From Pseudogracilibacillus sp037892545 (GTDB lineage Bacteria > Bacillota > Bacilli > Bacillales > Amphibacillaceae): a stretch of 64,000 nt of DNA. Below are positions 28,931-38,440 of the stretch, piece after piece. The stretch spans positions 18,040-82,039 of the forward strand of contig NZ_JBBKBG010000007.1 in assembly GCF_037892545.1 (NCBI RefSeq), read 5' to 3'. The position numbers and the translations under genes were made by a program. Each line of letters starts with the position of its first letter. Within the stretch, counting starts at the first letter, position 1. A model generated the notes under the pieces. That model saw only the letters and a program-made list of their open reading frames with translations, was not told the DNA's origin and did not search any database.

Positions 28931-29245
28931 TTAGAACATTCCTGGCATGTTTAAGCCTTTTGTAAATTTACCCATCGTTTGTTCTGTTTCTGTTTCAATT
29001 TGTTTCATCACATCATTAATTGCTGCTAAAACTAAGTCTTCTAACATTTCTACGTCGTCTGGGTCTACTGCTTCTTCATTTATACTAATTCCAGTAACAT
29101 TTCTACTTCCATCAGCTGTCACTGTTACCATTCCACCACCAACAGATGCAGTAAATTCCTTCACTAATAACTCCTCTTGAGCCTTTAACATTTGTTTTTG
29201 CATTTTCTGCATTTGTTTCATCATATTTCCCATATTACCTTTCAT
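28931..29245 (-). CDS. ebfC: YbaB/EbfC family nucleoid-associated protein
   Basis: A 104-aa protein with the N-terminal methionine/glutamine-rich MKGNMGNMMKQMQKMQKQM and core EFTASVGGGMVTVTADG typical of the family. It lies between dnaX and recR. Confidence 0.96.
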   Translation of the reverse strand: MKGNMGNMMKQMQKMQKQMLKAQEELLVKEFTASVGGGMVTVTADGSRNVTGISINEEAVDPDDVEMLEDLVLAAINDVMKQIETETEQTMGKFTKGLNMPGMF

Positions 29246-29272
29246 AAATAACTCCTCCTAAAAATATATAAT

Positions 29273-30973
29273 TTATTCTTGTATTTCCACCACATCTTCC
29301 CCAAAGAGCTGCTGTGCTTGCTCTATATGAGGTTCTACTTCTTGTTCTTCTTGCTCTTCCTTCGAATTAGCATCTGTATGATTGGCTCCCTTATTTTGAA
29401 TATATTCTTCACGTACTTGTAGCCAATTTTCCTCTGGTATTGGAATGATACGTACATGGTTAGAAAGTACATTCGCTAAAATAGATTCAGCCAATCCTTT
29501 ATGATCCATAAATAAAGAACAATGAATTTCATATCTAAATGCAACAATAATCGCATCTGTTGATGCTGCAGCAGGATTTGTATTCTGTATTGTCGCATGT
29601 GCTTGTGGATTTGCTGCCTTTAATTGATCTAAGAAATTCGCCCATTCATTACGAATTTTCACGATATCTGCTTTACTAGCATTATCTAATACAGAACGAA
29701 TTTGCTCATGTGGCACTTTAAATGTGCTTGGTTGTTTTGCCATCGGTTTTCGTCGTTCTTTCGGTGGCGCCTGTTGCACACCTTCATGTTTCATATTTGC
29801 CAACTGTTCTTCTAACGCGTGTAATCGTTCTGTTAGCTGTTTTATTTCATGTGATGGCACTGCTTGCTGAACAACTTCAGGCTCTTTTTTTTGTTCATTT
29901 GCAATCATTAATAATGTTACTTCTACAAACACTTTTGGACTTGTCGTCCACTTAATTTGTTGTTCACATTCTGTTAACTGTACGATGGCATGCTGTATCC
30001 ACCCTACATCAACTTGATCTGTTAACTGCTGAAATGATTCTGTCACAATCGCTCGCTCTAAATGATCTTGTAGCTTAGGTGTTGCTTTATAAAACAAGAC
30101 GTCACGCAAGAAATAAATAAAGTCAAATACGAAACGACCTGGATCCTTTCCATGCTCAACCATCTCATCAAATAAACGTAATGTCTCTTCCGAATTTCGT
30201 TCATACATCGTATGTGCAATATTCGTTAGTACATCTTGCGATACGCCACCTGTTACGGTTAAAACATCTTTTATTTCAATTTGCCCATCGCTATATGAAA
30301 TGGCCTGATCTAGTAAGCTTAACGCATCACGCATTCCACCTTCTGCGGCAAGTGCGATTTGCTCTAACGCTTCATCTGTAATATTTACAGCCTCTTTCTC
30401 CATAATAGTTCTCATACGTTCTATGATTACTTTATTATGAATTGGTTTAAAATCAAAGCGTTGGCATCTTGAGATAATGGTCAGTGGAATTTTATGCGGT
30501 TCTGTCGTCGCTAAAATGAATACGACATGTGCAGGTGGTTCTTCTAACGTTTTTAAAAGGGCGTTAAATGCGTTAACCGAAATCATATGCACTTCATCAA
30601 TAATATATACTTTATATGGTACGACACTTGAAGCATATTTTACTTTCTCTCGAATATCACGAATATCATCGACACTTGTATTAGATGCAGCATCGATTTC
30701 GATGACATCTTGAATCGAACCATCTAAAATCCCTTTACAACTAGCACATTCATTACAAGGTTCTGTTGTAGGCATTTTCTCACAGTTAATCGTTTGTGCA
30801 AAAATCTTCGCTGCACTCGTTTTTCCCGTTCCACGAGGGCCTGAAAACAAATAAGCATGTGAAAACTTACCAGTTGAAATAGCATTTTGCAATGTTTGTG
30901 TAATATGCGATTGTCCAACAACATCTTCAAATGTTCTCGGTCGGTACGTGCGGTACAGTGCTTGATAGCTCAT
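29273..30973 (-). CDS. dnaX: DNA polymerase III gamma/tau subunit
   Basis: A 566-aa clamp loader ATPase. Walker A GPRGTGKTSAAK is near residue 45. The zinc module (CEKMPTTEPCNECASCKG), DEVHMIS and SRCQRFDF follow. The C-terminal tau region contains a glutamate-rich tail. The tadA and scr genes usually upstream in B. subtilis are not found in the 220 bp before hprK. Confidence 0.97.
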   Translation of the reverse strand: MSYQALYRTYRPRTFEDVVGQSHITQTLQNAISTGKFSHAYLFSGPRGTGKTSAAKIFAQTINCEKMPTTEPCNECASCKGILDGSIQDVIEIDAASNTSVDDIRDIREKVKYASSVVPYKVYIIDEVHMISVNAFNALLKTLEEPPAHVVFILATTEPHKIPLTIISRCQRFDFKPIHNKVIIERMRTIMEKEAVNITDEALEQIALAAEGGMRDALSLLDQAISYSDGQIEIKDVLTVTGGVSQDVLTNIAHTMYERNSEETLRLFDEMVEHGKDPGRFVFDFIYFLRDVLFYKATPKLQDHLERAIVTESFQQLTDQVDVGWIQHAIVQLTECEQQIKWTTSPKVFVEVTLLMIANEQKKEPEVVQQAVPSHEIKQLTERLHALEEQLANMKHEGVQQAPPKERRKPMAKQPSTFKVPHEQIRSVLDNASKADIVKIRNEWANFLDQLKAANPQAHATIQNTNPAAASTDAIIVAFRYEIHCSLFMDHKGLAESILANVLSNHVRIIPIPEENWLQVREEYIQNKGANHTDANSKEEQEEQEVEPHIEQAQQLFGEDVVEIQE

Positions 30974-31109
30974 TTGGCGTTAAATCCCTTCGTTAGATTT
31001 CCTATCTATTATATCGCATATCGTCTATGTTTTGAACTGTTTAGAGAGGTTTTCTTATTTAGCATTACAATGGTGTACATTTCTTCCTTTTCATGTAAAA
31101 AATAAAAAA

Positions 31110-31143
31110 GAAACTTCCATAAACCACCTTTTATAGAAGTTTC
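31110..31143 (-). terminator. Terminator after hprK homologue
   Basis: Hairpin GAAACTTCTATAAA..TTTATGGAAGTTTC on the minus strand followed by TTTTTT, downstream of the hprK stop. Confidence 0.88.
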
Positions 31144-31196
31144 ATTTCATTTATTTGTTCATTCCATCACGCTGCTGTATAACGGTCTTTCCTATT

Positions 31197-32120
31197 TTAT
31201 TCGGCATCAATTTCTTCTTCGATTCGCTTAATAAATTCATCTTTTGCACTATATCCTTGTTGTTTTAAGTACCAATTATTGACGGCCGCTTCAATAAGTC
31301 CAACAACATCACGTCCAGGTTTCAATTGGATTTCAATCGATGGAATTTTTACATCTAAATACTCTGTATATTTCGTTTCTACTTCCAAATCATTATACAA
31401 TTCGTCTTCTTTCCACTTCGTCAATTCGATATCTAATGCAATTCTCGACTCATCTTGAAACGCACTACGTCCATACATGCGCACAACATTCAACAATCCA
31501 ATACTACGTAAAGATAGTAGTTCCTTATTCGTCCCGTTATGTGTGCCAAGTAATGTACGTGGGCTTAATTTTTTTAAGACGACAATGTCATCTGCGACTA
31601 AGCGGTGGCCTCTACCGACTAATGAATGGGCTGTTTCACTTTTTCCTACACCCGAAGCACCTCGGACTAACACGCCAATACCAAATACATTGACACATAC
31701 CCCATGAATAGCGATCTCCGGTGCCAATTCTTTAATTAAGAAATTATCAATTTTTCGAATGAACTCATAGTTTGTATCTTCTGTAACGAGAAGCGGAATA
31801 TGGTGTCGTTTACAATATTTCGGTAAATACTCCAAATCATCTCTTCCATCCGTGACGATAATGCTAGGTGGTCCATATTTCACTAATGTTGCTACCTGTT
31901 CATCTCGTTCTTCCTCTGGTAATGATTTTAAATAATGAATTTCATTTTCTCCTAGTACAAATACATGCCCAGTCGGAAAATATTCCATAAACTTTGTAAA
32001 TTCAAGTCCAGGTCTTCTTGCATTAGCCCTTGTCACTTCTCTATCTAAATAGTTGGCCTCCGTTAATACTTTTAATTTAAAAACACGAACAAGCCTTTCT
32101 ACACTAATTGTTTTATCCAT
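31197..32120 (-). CDS. hprK: HPr kinase/phosphorylase homologue
   Basis: A 307-aa protein with the N-terminal HprK domain and a C-terminal kinase core. Key elements are His139 (IAIHGVCVN), Walker A GASGVGKSE (about 154-162) and Asp177-Asp178 (RLVADD). SLRSIGLLNVVRMYG corresponds to the family signature. HprK phosphorylates Ser46 of HPr in catabolite repression. The family normally sits in hprK-lgt-ppaX, and the sequence differs from B. subtilis HprK in many places. It could be a paralogue or a relocated sole copy. Confidence 0.85.
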   Translation of the reverse strand: MDKTISVERLVRVFKLKVLTEANYLDREVTRANARRPGLEFTKFMEYFPTGHVFVLGENEIHYLKSLPEEERDEQVATLVKYGPPSIIVTDGRDDLEYLPKYCKRHHIPLLVTEDTNYEFIRKIDNFLIKELAPEIAIHGVCVNVFGIGVLVRGASGVGKSETAHSLVGRGHRLVADDIVVLKKLSPRTLLGTHNGTNKELLSLRSIGLLNVVRMYGRSAFQDESRIALDIELTKWKEDELYNDLEVETKYTEYLDVKIPSIEIQLKPGRDVVGLIEAAVNNWYLKQQGYSAKDEFIKRIEEEIDAE

Positions 32121-32391
32121 CTTATTATCACCCTATTGTCTCTCTTCATCCAAATCGTATCCTTTTCTTATCATACAACTTTTATACATCTTTTTACATT
32201 AATTGTATTCGTTTTCAAAAACTCGTCACAATTATATGCAAAAATTTTATTTCTATGCTTATTCTTCCCTTTTTTATCCATTAACAATCAAGATAATTTG
32301 TAAAAAATATGCACATCAATTCCTCCCTTTTTTAAGATACCTTTTGTATAATGATGTTATGTGATAAAGTACGTTGAAATGAGGAATAAAA
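32121..32391. promoter_or_regulatory. hprK/rlmH divergent intergenic region
   Basis: An AT-rich region with TATAAT at 32347-32352 suited to rlmH; the -35 is weak. No RNA gene was recognised. Confidence 0.5.
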
Positions 32392-32871
32392 GTGAATATA
32401 TCAATAATTTCAGTAGGAAAAGTACGTGAAAAATATTTAAAATTAGGGATAGAGGAATTTACTAAAAGGTTGCAAGCGTATTGTAAATTAACATTTCATG
32501 AAATTGCAGATGAACAAGCCCCTGAACATTTAAGTGAAAAACAACTCTTAGAAGTAAAACATAAGGAAGGTACGAAAATTTTATCCAAAATAAAAGATGG
32601 CCAATATGTGATTGCATTAGATGTTTTAGGGAAACAATTTTCTTCCGAGCAACTTGCAAAAGAAATAGAGACATTGGGCATCCACGGAAAAAGTTCGATC
32701 GCGTTCGTGATTGGTGGTTCCAACGGTTTAAGTGACGATGTCCTAAAACGAGCGAATATGAGACTTTCGTTTTCCAAAATGACCTTCCCACATCAATTGA
32801 TGAAACTTATTTTATTAGAGCAAGTGTATAGAGGGTTTAAGATTATGAGGGGGGAACCGTACCACAAATAG
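32392..32871 (+). CDS. rlmH: 23S rRNA pseudouridine1915 N3-methyltransferase RlmH
   Basis: The 159-aa SPOUT methyltransferase has the SAM knot FVIGGSNGLSDDV and ends LLEQVYRGFKIMRGEPYHK, the standard complete C-terminus. The start is a GTG at 32392 after GAGGAATAAAA. The 3' end is the classic attachment site (orfX) of staphylococcal SCC elements, and here a serine recombinase gene abuts and overlaps it. The coding sequence remains intact after insertion. Transcription is opposite to the neighbouring dnaX block. Confidence 0.96.
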   Translation: MNISIISVGKVREKYLKLGIEEFTKRLQAYCKLTFHEIADEQAPEHLSEKQLLEVKHKEGTKILSKIKDGQYVIALDVLGKQFSSEQLAKEIETLGIHGKSSIAFVIGGSNGLSDDVLKRANMRLSFSKMTFPHQLMKLILLEQVYRGFKIMRGEPYHK

Positions 32872-34515
32872 AGGCAAAAACTGTTGTAGATAAGGTGGTA
32901 ATTCTTTATCGGAAGCGGGTATTGAAAATGTATGTTCATTATCCGTTTCTCGATACAACAAGTGGATTAGTATAAAGGTTTTCGATATATTCAGTTCAGT
33001 AAAATCAAATTCAAGTTCTATGTTTTTTATGGTTCTAGATTTATCTATTTGCTTGATTGAGATATTATCGATTAACAACTGAAGTAATTGTTTTTTATTT
33101 TCCCTAGATGTCTTCCTATATACTGATAAGAATTTTTTCAGTAAATTTTCAATCAAATCTGGTTGGATTACTTTTGAATCGATAGATCCTAATTGTATTA
33201 TAATCTCATTTTTCTTTTGTTCTAACCCCCTTTTATCATTCGAGACCTTTTGTAACCGTTCTTGTAGAATATCAACAGGGAGAGTGTTTTTCTCAAAGGT
33301 ATCCATATACTTTGCCTGTAATTGTTCAATCTCTTTTAATCGTATTTCAATCTTTTCTAATTCTTTGTTAAGCTTACTTATCGAATGAGCAGAACTTGAA
33401 CTTATGTCAGTGATCGTCTTATATAATCTCTTCTTATTAGAACTAAAATGTTCAATTTTCTTGATAACCGTATCTTCTGCTTCATATGCCTTAATAGAAT
33501 TAGCTTTACAAGCAGCAGATCCTTTATTATGAAAATCGCTACAGACGTAATAACGATGTATTCGTTTCGTTCCATCTTTACGTGTATATGTTGTAATCGA
33601 GGGAACCATCCCTTGGCCACAATCAGGACAGCGTAAAAGGCCACTAAGTAAAAATGGCTCGTTTGATTGACGCTGTTTAAACGATTTACTTTTTCTTCTT
33701 GCTCGTACAACGCTCCATAGTTCGTCCGAAATAATAGGTTCATGTTTTCCTTCTACAAGGATGGGATTCGGGTTTTTCCCTTTTCTTCGTTTGGACTCCC
33801 AATTTTCAAATTTTAGCCAACTGATTTTACCGTTATATATCACATTGTCTAAGATTTGTGCTACTCCATTGATGGAGAAATAACGATTACGCTTGGTTTT
33901 ATACCCAGCTTTATTTAAGTGGTTAGAAATCGCTCTAAGCCCTTTGCCATTTGCATACATATGATAGATTAACTGTACTACTTCAGCTTCCTTTTCATTG
34001 ATAACTAGCTCCTTCTTAACAGTGTCATATCCAAATACAACCCCGCCGTTCCATCTCCCTTCCAAAGCTCTCTGTTTCATCCCAAGCTTAACGTTTTCCG
34101 CTAATGTATTTCGCTCCATTTCAGCGATTGAGGCCATAATTTGAAGTACTAAACGACCTATAGGACTACTGGTATCAAAGTTTTCTGAGTAGGATATAAA
34201 TTTCACGTTGTATTTTTCAAACTTATCTAGAATCATGAGTGTTTCTAGCATATTTCTTGAAAGTCGGGAAATTTTCCAAACTATTACAGCATCAAATCTC
34301 TCATTCTCTACATCTTTAATTAGTCTTTTCATTTCAGGCCGTCCTTTTACGGATTTACCACTAATTCCTTCATCGACATATTCATCAATCACCTCCCAGT
34401 TATAAATTTGAGCATATTGCCGAAGTGTTTGAAGTTGCGCGGCTATACTAAAACCTTCTTTTGCCTGTTCTTCTGTGCTTACACGAGCATAAATTGCAAC
34501 TCTTGATATATCCAT
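32815..34515 (-). CDS. Large serine recombinase (SCC/phage-integrase type)
   Basis: A 566-aa protein. The resolvase catalytic domain holds Ser13 in VAIYARVSTEEQ (about residues 5-155). The recombinase domain follows (about 165-275). A zinc ribbon (LLRCPDCGQGM..YYVCSDFHNKG..C) and a coiled coil near 370-430 complete it. The ribosome-binding site AAGGAGG is good. Its last 18 codons and stop (32815-32871) are antisense to rlmH, and the tail after IELEFDF is about 65 residues longer than that of the second recombinase. It probably catalyses integration and excision at rlmH. Confidence 0.93.
   Translation of the reverse strand: MDISRVAIYARVSTEEQAKEGFSIAAQLQTLRQYAQIYNWEVIDEYVDEGISGKSVKGRPEMKRLIKDVENERFDAVIVWKISRLSRNMLETLMILDKFEKYNVKFISYSENFDTSSPIGRLVLQIMASIAEMERNTLAENVKLGMKQRALEGRWNGGVVFGYDTVKKELVINEKEAEVVQLIYHMYANGKGLRAISNHLNKAGYKTKRNRYFSINGVAQILDNVIYNGKISWLKFENWESKRRKGKNPNPILVEGKHEPIISDELWSVVRARRKSKSFKQRQSNEPFLLSGLLRCPDCGQGMVPSITTYTRKDGTKRIHRYYVCSDFHNKGSAACKANSIKAYEAEDTVIKKIEHFSSNKKRLYKTITDISSSSAHSISKLNKELEKIEIRLKEIEQLQAKYMDTFEKNTLPVDILQERLQKVSNDKRGLEQKKNEIIIQLGSIDSKVIQPDLIENLLKKFLSVYRKTSRENKKQLLQLLIDNISIKQIDKSRTIKNIELEFDFTELNISKTFILIHLLYRETDNEHTFSIPASDKELPPYLQQFLPLFVVRFPPHNLKPSIHLL
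32840..32875. mobile_element. Left attachment junction (attL) of the island at the rlmH 3' end
   Basis: rlmH is complete to its stop at 32871. The recombinase coding region on the other strand crosses this point. Chromosomal gene order stops here and metal resistance cargo begins. The exact crossover cannot be placed without an empty site; serine recombinases share only a short core, and no second copy of the GAACCGTACCACAAATAG end was found in the window. Confidence 0.6.
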
Positions 34516-34652
34516 ATCTAATCCTCCTTCATACTGATATTACAATGAAATACTAGATAAGAGAAATGGGACCTTATGTGATTGTTTGACTTAAATGGGA
34601 AATTGAAGAAGTACTTTTTAGAATTGGAAATACCCATTTCTTTTTTATTTCA

Positions 34653-34716
34653 TTCAAGTATATGCTTGAATGTTGCGCTGGAAAAAGTTATTATATAATC
34701 AAGCGAATACTTGAAT
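34653..34716 (+). promoter_or_regulatory. cad promoter with two CadC-type inverted repeats
   Basis: ATTCAAGTATATGCTTGAAT (34652-34671) and TCAAGCGAATACTTGA (34699-34714) are inverted repeats resembling known CadC operators. A TATAAT (34694-34699) lies between them, so repressor would cover the -10 and start region. Confidence 0.75.
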
Positions 34717-34727
34717 GAGGTGATGAA

Positions 34728-35096
34728 TTGAATAAGAAAGATACTTGTGAAATTTTTTGTTATGACGAGGAAAAGGTTAATCGAATACAGGGTGATCTAC
34801 AAACAGTAGATATTTCAGGTGTTTCTCAAATGTTAAAAGCAATTGCCGACGAAAATAGAGCAAAAATCACCTATGCTTTGTGTCAGGAAGATGAACTATG
34901 TGTTTGTGATATAGCTAATATCTTAGGCGTTACAGTTGCTAATGCTTCTCATCATTTACGAACACTTTATAAGCAAAGGATTGTCAACTATAGAAAAGAA
35001 GGAAAGCTTTCCTTTTACTCATTAAACGACGAACATATCAAACAAATTATGATGATTGCATTAACACATAAGAAAGAGGTGGAGGTAAATGTCTGA
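34728..35096 (+). CDS. cadC: Cadmium-responsive repressor CadC (ArsR/SmtB family)
   Basis: A 122-aa winged-helix repressor. Cys7 and Cys11 in the N-terminal arm and Cys58/Cys60 (ELCVCDIA) in the recognition region form the Cd/Pb/Zn site known for CadC. The start is a TTG at 34728 behind GAGGTGATGAA; the nearby ATG at 34723 is out of frame. It overlaps cadA by 8 nt. Confidence 0.95.
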   Translation: MNKKDTCEIFCYDEEKVNRIQGDLQTVDISGVSQMLKAIADENRAKITYALCQEDELCVCDIANILGVTVANASHHLRTLYKQRIVNYRKEGKLSFYSLNDEHIKQIMMIALTHKKEVEVNV

Positions 35097-37485
35097 ACAG
35101 GCCGAACGATCAGAAATGGAAATGACTTCCTATCGAGTACAAGGCTTTTCATGTGCTAATTGTGCAGAGAAATTTGAAAGAAATGTTAAGAAACTACCCA
35201 ATGTTCAAGACGCAAAAGTAAATTTCGGCGCATCTAAAATAACCGTGTATGGTGATGCAACTGTTGAAGAATTAGAGAAAGCAGGAGCTTTTGAAAATCT
35301 TAAAGTAATGCCTGAAAAACCAAAACGGCAAACACCAATTGTTGTTCATCAGGATAAAAATGTGTATCGGGTTGAAGGCTTTTCGTGTGCCAATTGTGCG
35401 GGTAAATTCGAAGAGAATGTAAAAAAATTATCAGGGGTTCATGATGCAAAAGTAAATTTTGGTGCATCTAAAATTGAGGTATATGGGAATACAACTATCG
35501 AGGAATTAGAAAAAGCTGGTGCTTTTGAAAACCTTAAAGTCGCTCCAGATAAACCATTAAGGGAAGAGAAACAAGAGGTTAAAGAAGAGAAAGAGCCATT
35601 TTATAAAAAACACAGCACATTACTATACGCTTCTTTATTAATCGTTTTTGGTTATATCTCTCAGTTTGTTAATGGGGAAGAAAATATTATTACTTCCCTA
35701 TTGTTTGCAGCAGCCATCGTTATTGGGGGATATTCACTCTTTAAAGTCGGGTTTCAAAACTTACTACATTTTGAATTTGACATGAAAACTCTTATGACAG
35801 TGGCTATTATTGGAGCAGCTATTATTGGAGAATGGGCAGAAGGTGCAATTGTTGTTATTCTCTTTGCAATTAGTGAAGCTTTAGAACGTTTCTCTATGGA
35901 CCGAGCAAGACAATCAATTCGATCTTTAATGGATATTGCTCCGAAAGAGGCGCTTGTTAGAAGAAATGGGCAAGAAATGATGATTCATGTTGATGATATT
36001 GCTGTTGGCGATATTATGATTGTGAAACCCGGTCAAAAGCTTGCTATGGATGGTGTAGTAGTACATGGTTACTCGGCTGTTAATCAAGCAACTATTACAG
36101 GCGAGTCAGTCCCAGTTGAGAAAACAGTGGATGATGAAGTTTTTGCAGGTACATTAAACGAAGAGGGAATACTTGAAGTTAAAGTAACAAAGCTTGTTGA
36201 AGATACAACAATTTCCAAAATCATTCACCTTGTTGAAGAAGCTCAAGGGGAACGCGCGCCTTCTCAAGCGTTTGTAGATAAATTTGCAAAATATTATACG
36301 CCTATTATTATGATTATCGCAGGGCTGGTAGCTGTAGTACCACCATTATTATTTGGTGGCAGCTGGGGAACTTGGGTTTATCAAGGGCTAGCAGTATTGG
36401 TCGTTGGTTGTCCCTGTGCATTAGTTATTTCAACTCCTATTTCTATTGTTTCAGCAATTGGAAATGCAGCTAAAAAAGGTGTGCTTATCAAAGGCGGAAT
36501 TTATCTAGAAGAAATGGGTGCTTTAAAAGCAATAGCTTTTGATAAAACGGGTACACTTACAAAAGGAGTTCCAGTTGTAACAGATTTTAAAATGTTGAAC
36601 AATCAGGTAAATGCAGAAGATATGTTGTCTATCATTACTGCATTAGAATATCGTTCCGGGCATCCTCTAGCTTCAGCTATTATGAAAAAAGCAGATGAGG
36701 AGAACATTTCCTACACTCATGTAATCGTGGATGATTTCTCTTCTATCACAGGAAAAGGAATTAAGGGGACTATCAACGGTACGACTTACTACATTGGAAA
36801 TCCGAAATTATTTGAGAATCTGTCAGTTGACTTTAATAATAAACAAGAGCAAATTGTTAAGAACCTACAAAATCAAGGTAAAACCGCAATGATGGTTGGA
36901 ACTGAAAAAGAAATACTTGCTGTCATTGCAGTAGCCGATGAAGTACGTGAATCCAGCAAGGAAATCATTCAAAAGTTACATCAACTTGGAATCAAAAAAA
37001 CCATCATGCTTACAGGTGACAACAAAGGTACAGCCAATGCAATTGGAGGTCATGTTGGGGTAACGGATATTCAAGCAGAACTATTGCCTCAAGATAAATT
37101 AGAATTTATTAAACAATTGAGATCTAAATATGGCAACGTAGCGATGGTTGGGGATGGTGTCAATGATGCCCCTGCGTTAGCTGCCTCTACAGTTGGAATT
37201 GCAATGGGTGGAGCAGGGACAGATACTGCCCTTGAAACAGCAGATGTAGCTTTAATGGGAGATGATTTAAGAAAACTTCCATTTTCTGTGAAACTAAGCC
37301 GAAAAGCACTTACTATAATTAAGCAAAACATCACCTTCGCATTAGCAATTAAATTCATTGCCTTATTATTGGTTATCCCCGGTTGGCTAACACTTTGGAT
37401 TGCCATCCTTTCAGATATGGGAGCAACTCTTTTAGTAGCATTGAATGGTTTAAGACTAATGCGAGTGGAAGAAGATAAATATTAA
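35089..37485 (+). CDS. cadA: Cadmium/zinc-exporting P1B-type ATPase CadA
   Basis: A 798-aa ATPase with two N-terminal metal-binding domains, each GFSCANCA (near residues 18 and 94), similar along about 65 residues, which points to internal duplication. The membrane CPC motif (GCPCALVIST), phosphorylation DKTGTLTKG, TGES actuator loop and GDGVNDAPAL hinge are all intact. It exports Cd2+, Zn2+ and Pb2+. A decayed copy of part of this gene lies at 54074. Confidence 0.97.
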   Translation: MSEQAERSEMEMTSYRVQGFSCANCAEKFERNVKKLPNVQDAKVNFGASKITVYGDATVEELEKAGAFENLKVMPEKPKRQTPIVVHQDKNVYRVEGFSCANCAGKFEENVKKLSGVHDAKVNFGASKIEVYGNTTIEELEKAGAFENLKVAPDKPLREEKQEVKEEKEPFYKKHSTLLYASLLIVFGYISQFVNGEENIITSLLFAAAIVIGGYSLFKVGFQNLLHFEFDMKTLMTVAIIGAAIIGEWAEGAIVVILFAISEALERFSMDRARQSIRSLMDIAPKEALVRRNGQEMMIHVDDIAVGDIMIVKPGQKLAMDGVVVHGYSAVNQATITGESVPVEKTVDDEVFAGTLNEEGILEVKVTKLVEDTTISKIIHLVEEAQGERAPSQAFVDKFAKYYTPIIMIIAGLVAVVPPLLFGGSWGTWVYQGLAVLVVGCPCALVISTPISIVSAIGNAAKKGVLIKGGIYLEEMGALKAIAFDKTGTLTKGVPVVTDFKMLNNQVNAEDMLSIITALEYRSGHPLASAIMKKADEENISYTHVIVDDFSSITGKGIKGTINGTTYYIGNPKLFENLSVDFNNKQEQIVKNLQNQGKTAMMVGTEKEILAVIAVADEVRESSKEIIQKLHQLGIKKTIMLTGDNKGTANAIGGHVGVTDIQAELLPQDKLEFIKQLRSKYGNVAMVGDGVNDAPALAASTVGIAMGGAGTDTALETADVALMGDDLRKLPFSVKLSRKALTIIKQNITFALAIKFIALLLVIPGWLTLWIAILSDMGATLLVALNGLRLMRVEEDKY

Positions 37486-37502
37486 CTAAATTTGCAATCT
37501 CA

Positions 37503-37528
37503 GGGCTTTTCTTCTTATTGAAAAGCCC
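37503..37528 (+). other. Hairpin between cadA and cadD
   Basis: GGGCTTTTC and GAAAAGCCC form a perfect 9-bp stem 18 bp after the cadA stop. No T tract follows, so it may be an attenuator or mRNA-processing stem rather than a full terminator. Confidence 0.55.
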
Positions 37529-37555
37529 AATCCTGAAATATTGGAGATGAAAAAA

Positions 37556-38173
37556 ATGATTACAACGGCACTTACTGCGGCTGCAGTTTATGTAGCAACA
37601 GGGATTGATTATCTTATTATTTTAATCCTTTTGTTTTCACAAATAAAAAAAGGACAAGCGAAACATATATGGATTGGACAATACATAGGTACGGCAATTA
37701 TTATAGCTGCCAGTCTTTTAGTAGCTCTAGGTATTACATGGTTAATCCCTCAGCAATGGGTTTTAGGTCTTCTAGGGCTTATTCCACTTTATCTGGGGAT
37801 TAAGATTTGGATCAAGGGAGAGGAGGATGAAGATGAAAGCAATATATTATCTTTATTTTCCTCAAATCGGTTTAATAAATTGTATATAACAGTCATATTT
37901 ATTGTGCTGTCTTCCAGTGCAGATGACTTTTCTATTTATATACCTTATTTCACGGCATTAAACACGGTTGAAATACTTATTGCTAGTATTGTCTTCTTCA
38001 TTATGGTTGGGGTTCTATGTTATGTCAGCTATCGCTTAGCTTCTTTGGATTTTGTATCAGAAAAAATTGAGAAATATGAACGTTGGATTGTCCCTATTGT
38101 ATTTATAGGGCTAGGGATTTATATCATGTTTGAGAATGGTACATTCAACGCTTTATTTTCATTCCTAATTTAA
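37556..38173 (+). CDS. cadD: CadD family cadmium resistance transporter
   Basis: A 205-aa membrane protein with about five transmembrane segments (MITTALTAAAVYVATGIDYLIILILLF...). Its length and the SSSADDFSIYIPYF motif fit CadD. The ATG at 37556, eight nt behind GGAG, is preferred to the TTG at 37541. It lies downstream of cadA in the same direction. A remnant of its 3' end is fused to the relic at 54074. Confidence 0.9.
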   Translation: MITTALTAAAVYVATGIDYLIILILLFSQIKKGQAKHIWIGQYIGTAIIIAASLLVALGITWLIPQQWVLGLLGLIPLYLGIKIWIKGEEDEDESNILSLFSSNRFNKLYITVIFIVLSSSADDFSIYIPYFTALNTVEILIASIVFFIMVGVLCYVSYRLASLDFVSEKIEKYERWIVPIVFIGLGIYIMFENGTFNALFSFLI

Positions 38174-38315
38174 CAAATGGGGCAAATTTTAATCCTAGAA
38201 ATCAAACATCTTAAAAATACCGAGAATGCTGCTGGCATTTTTAGTTAGCATGATAATGTTGTTCTGAATGAATTATTTCTGGATAAACAAAAATGTATTT
38301 ACTTTGCATAGCGAA

Positions 38316-38356
38316 CCGTCACCCTTATTTTGATTTAGCAGATCAAAGGGTGGCGG
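38316..38356 (+). terminator. Terminator of the cad operon
   Basis: CCGTCACCCTT pairs with AAGGGTGGCGG around an 18-nt loop and is followed by a T-rich stretch, about 140 bp after the cadD stop. Confidence 0.85.
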
Positions 38357-38440
38357 CTTCTTTATTATTATCTAAATGGTCAATTAGTTGTCGTCCAACT
38401 AAGGGGACATTTACCACTTAAAAGGGATTGTAAGTTACTA

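Noticed and set aside
30974..31196. Signal recognition particle RNA (scr) upstream of dnaX
   Set aside because: Expected from B. subtilis synteny, but the interval is too short and only the hprK terminator is visible.
37556..38173. LysE/TerC-like exporter instead of CadD
   Set aside because: Length, SSADDF motif and linkage to cadC-cadA favour CadD.
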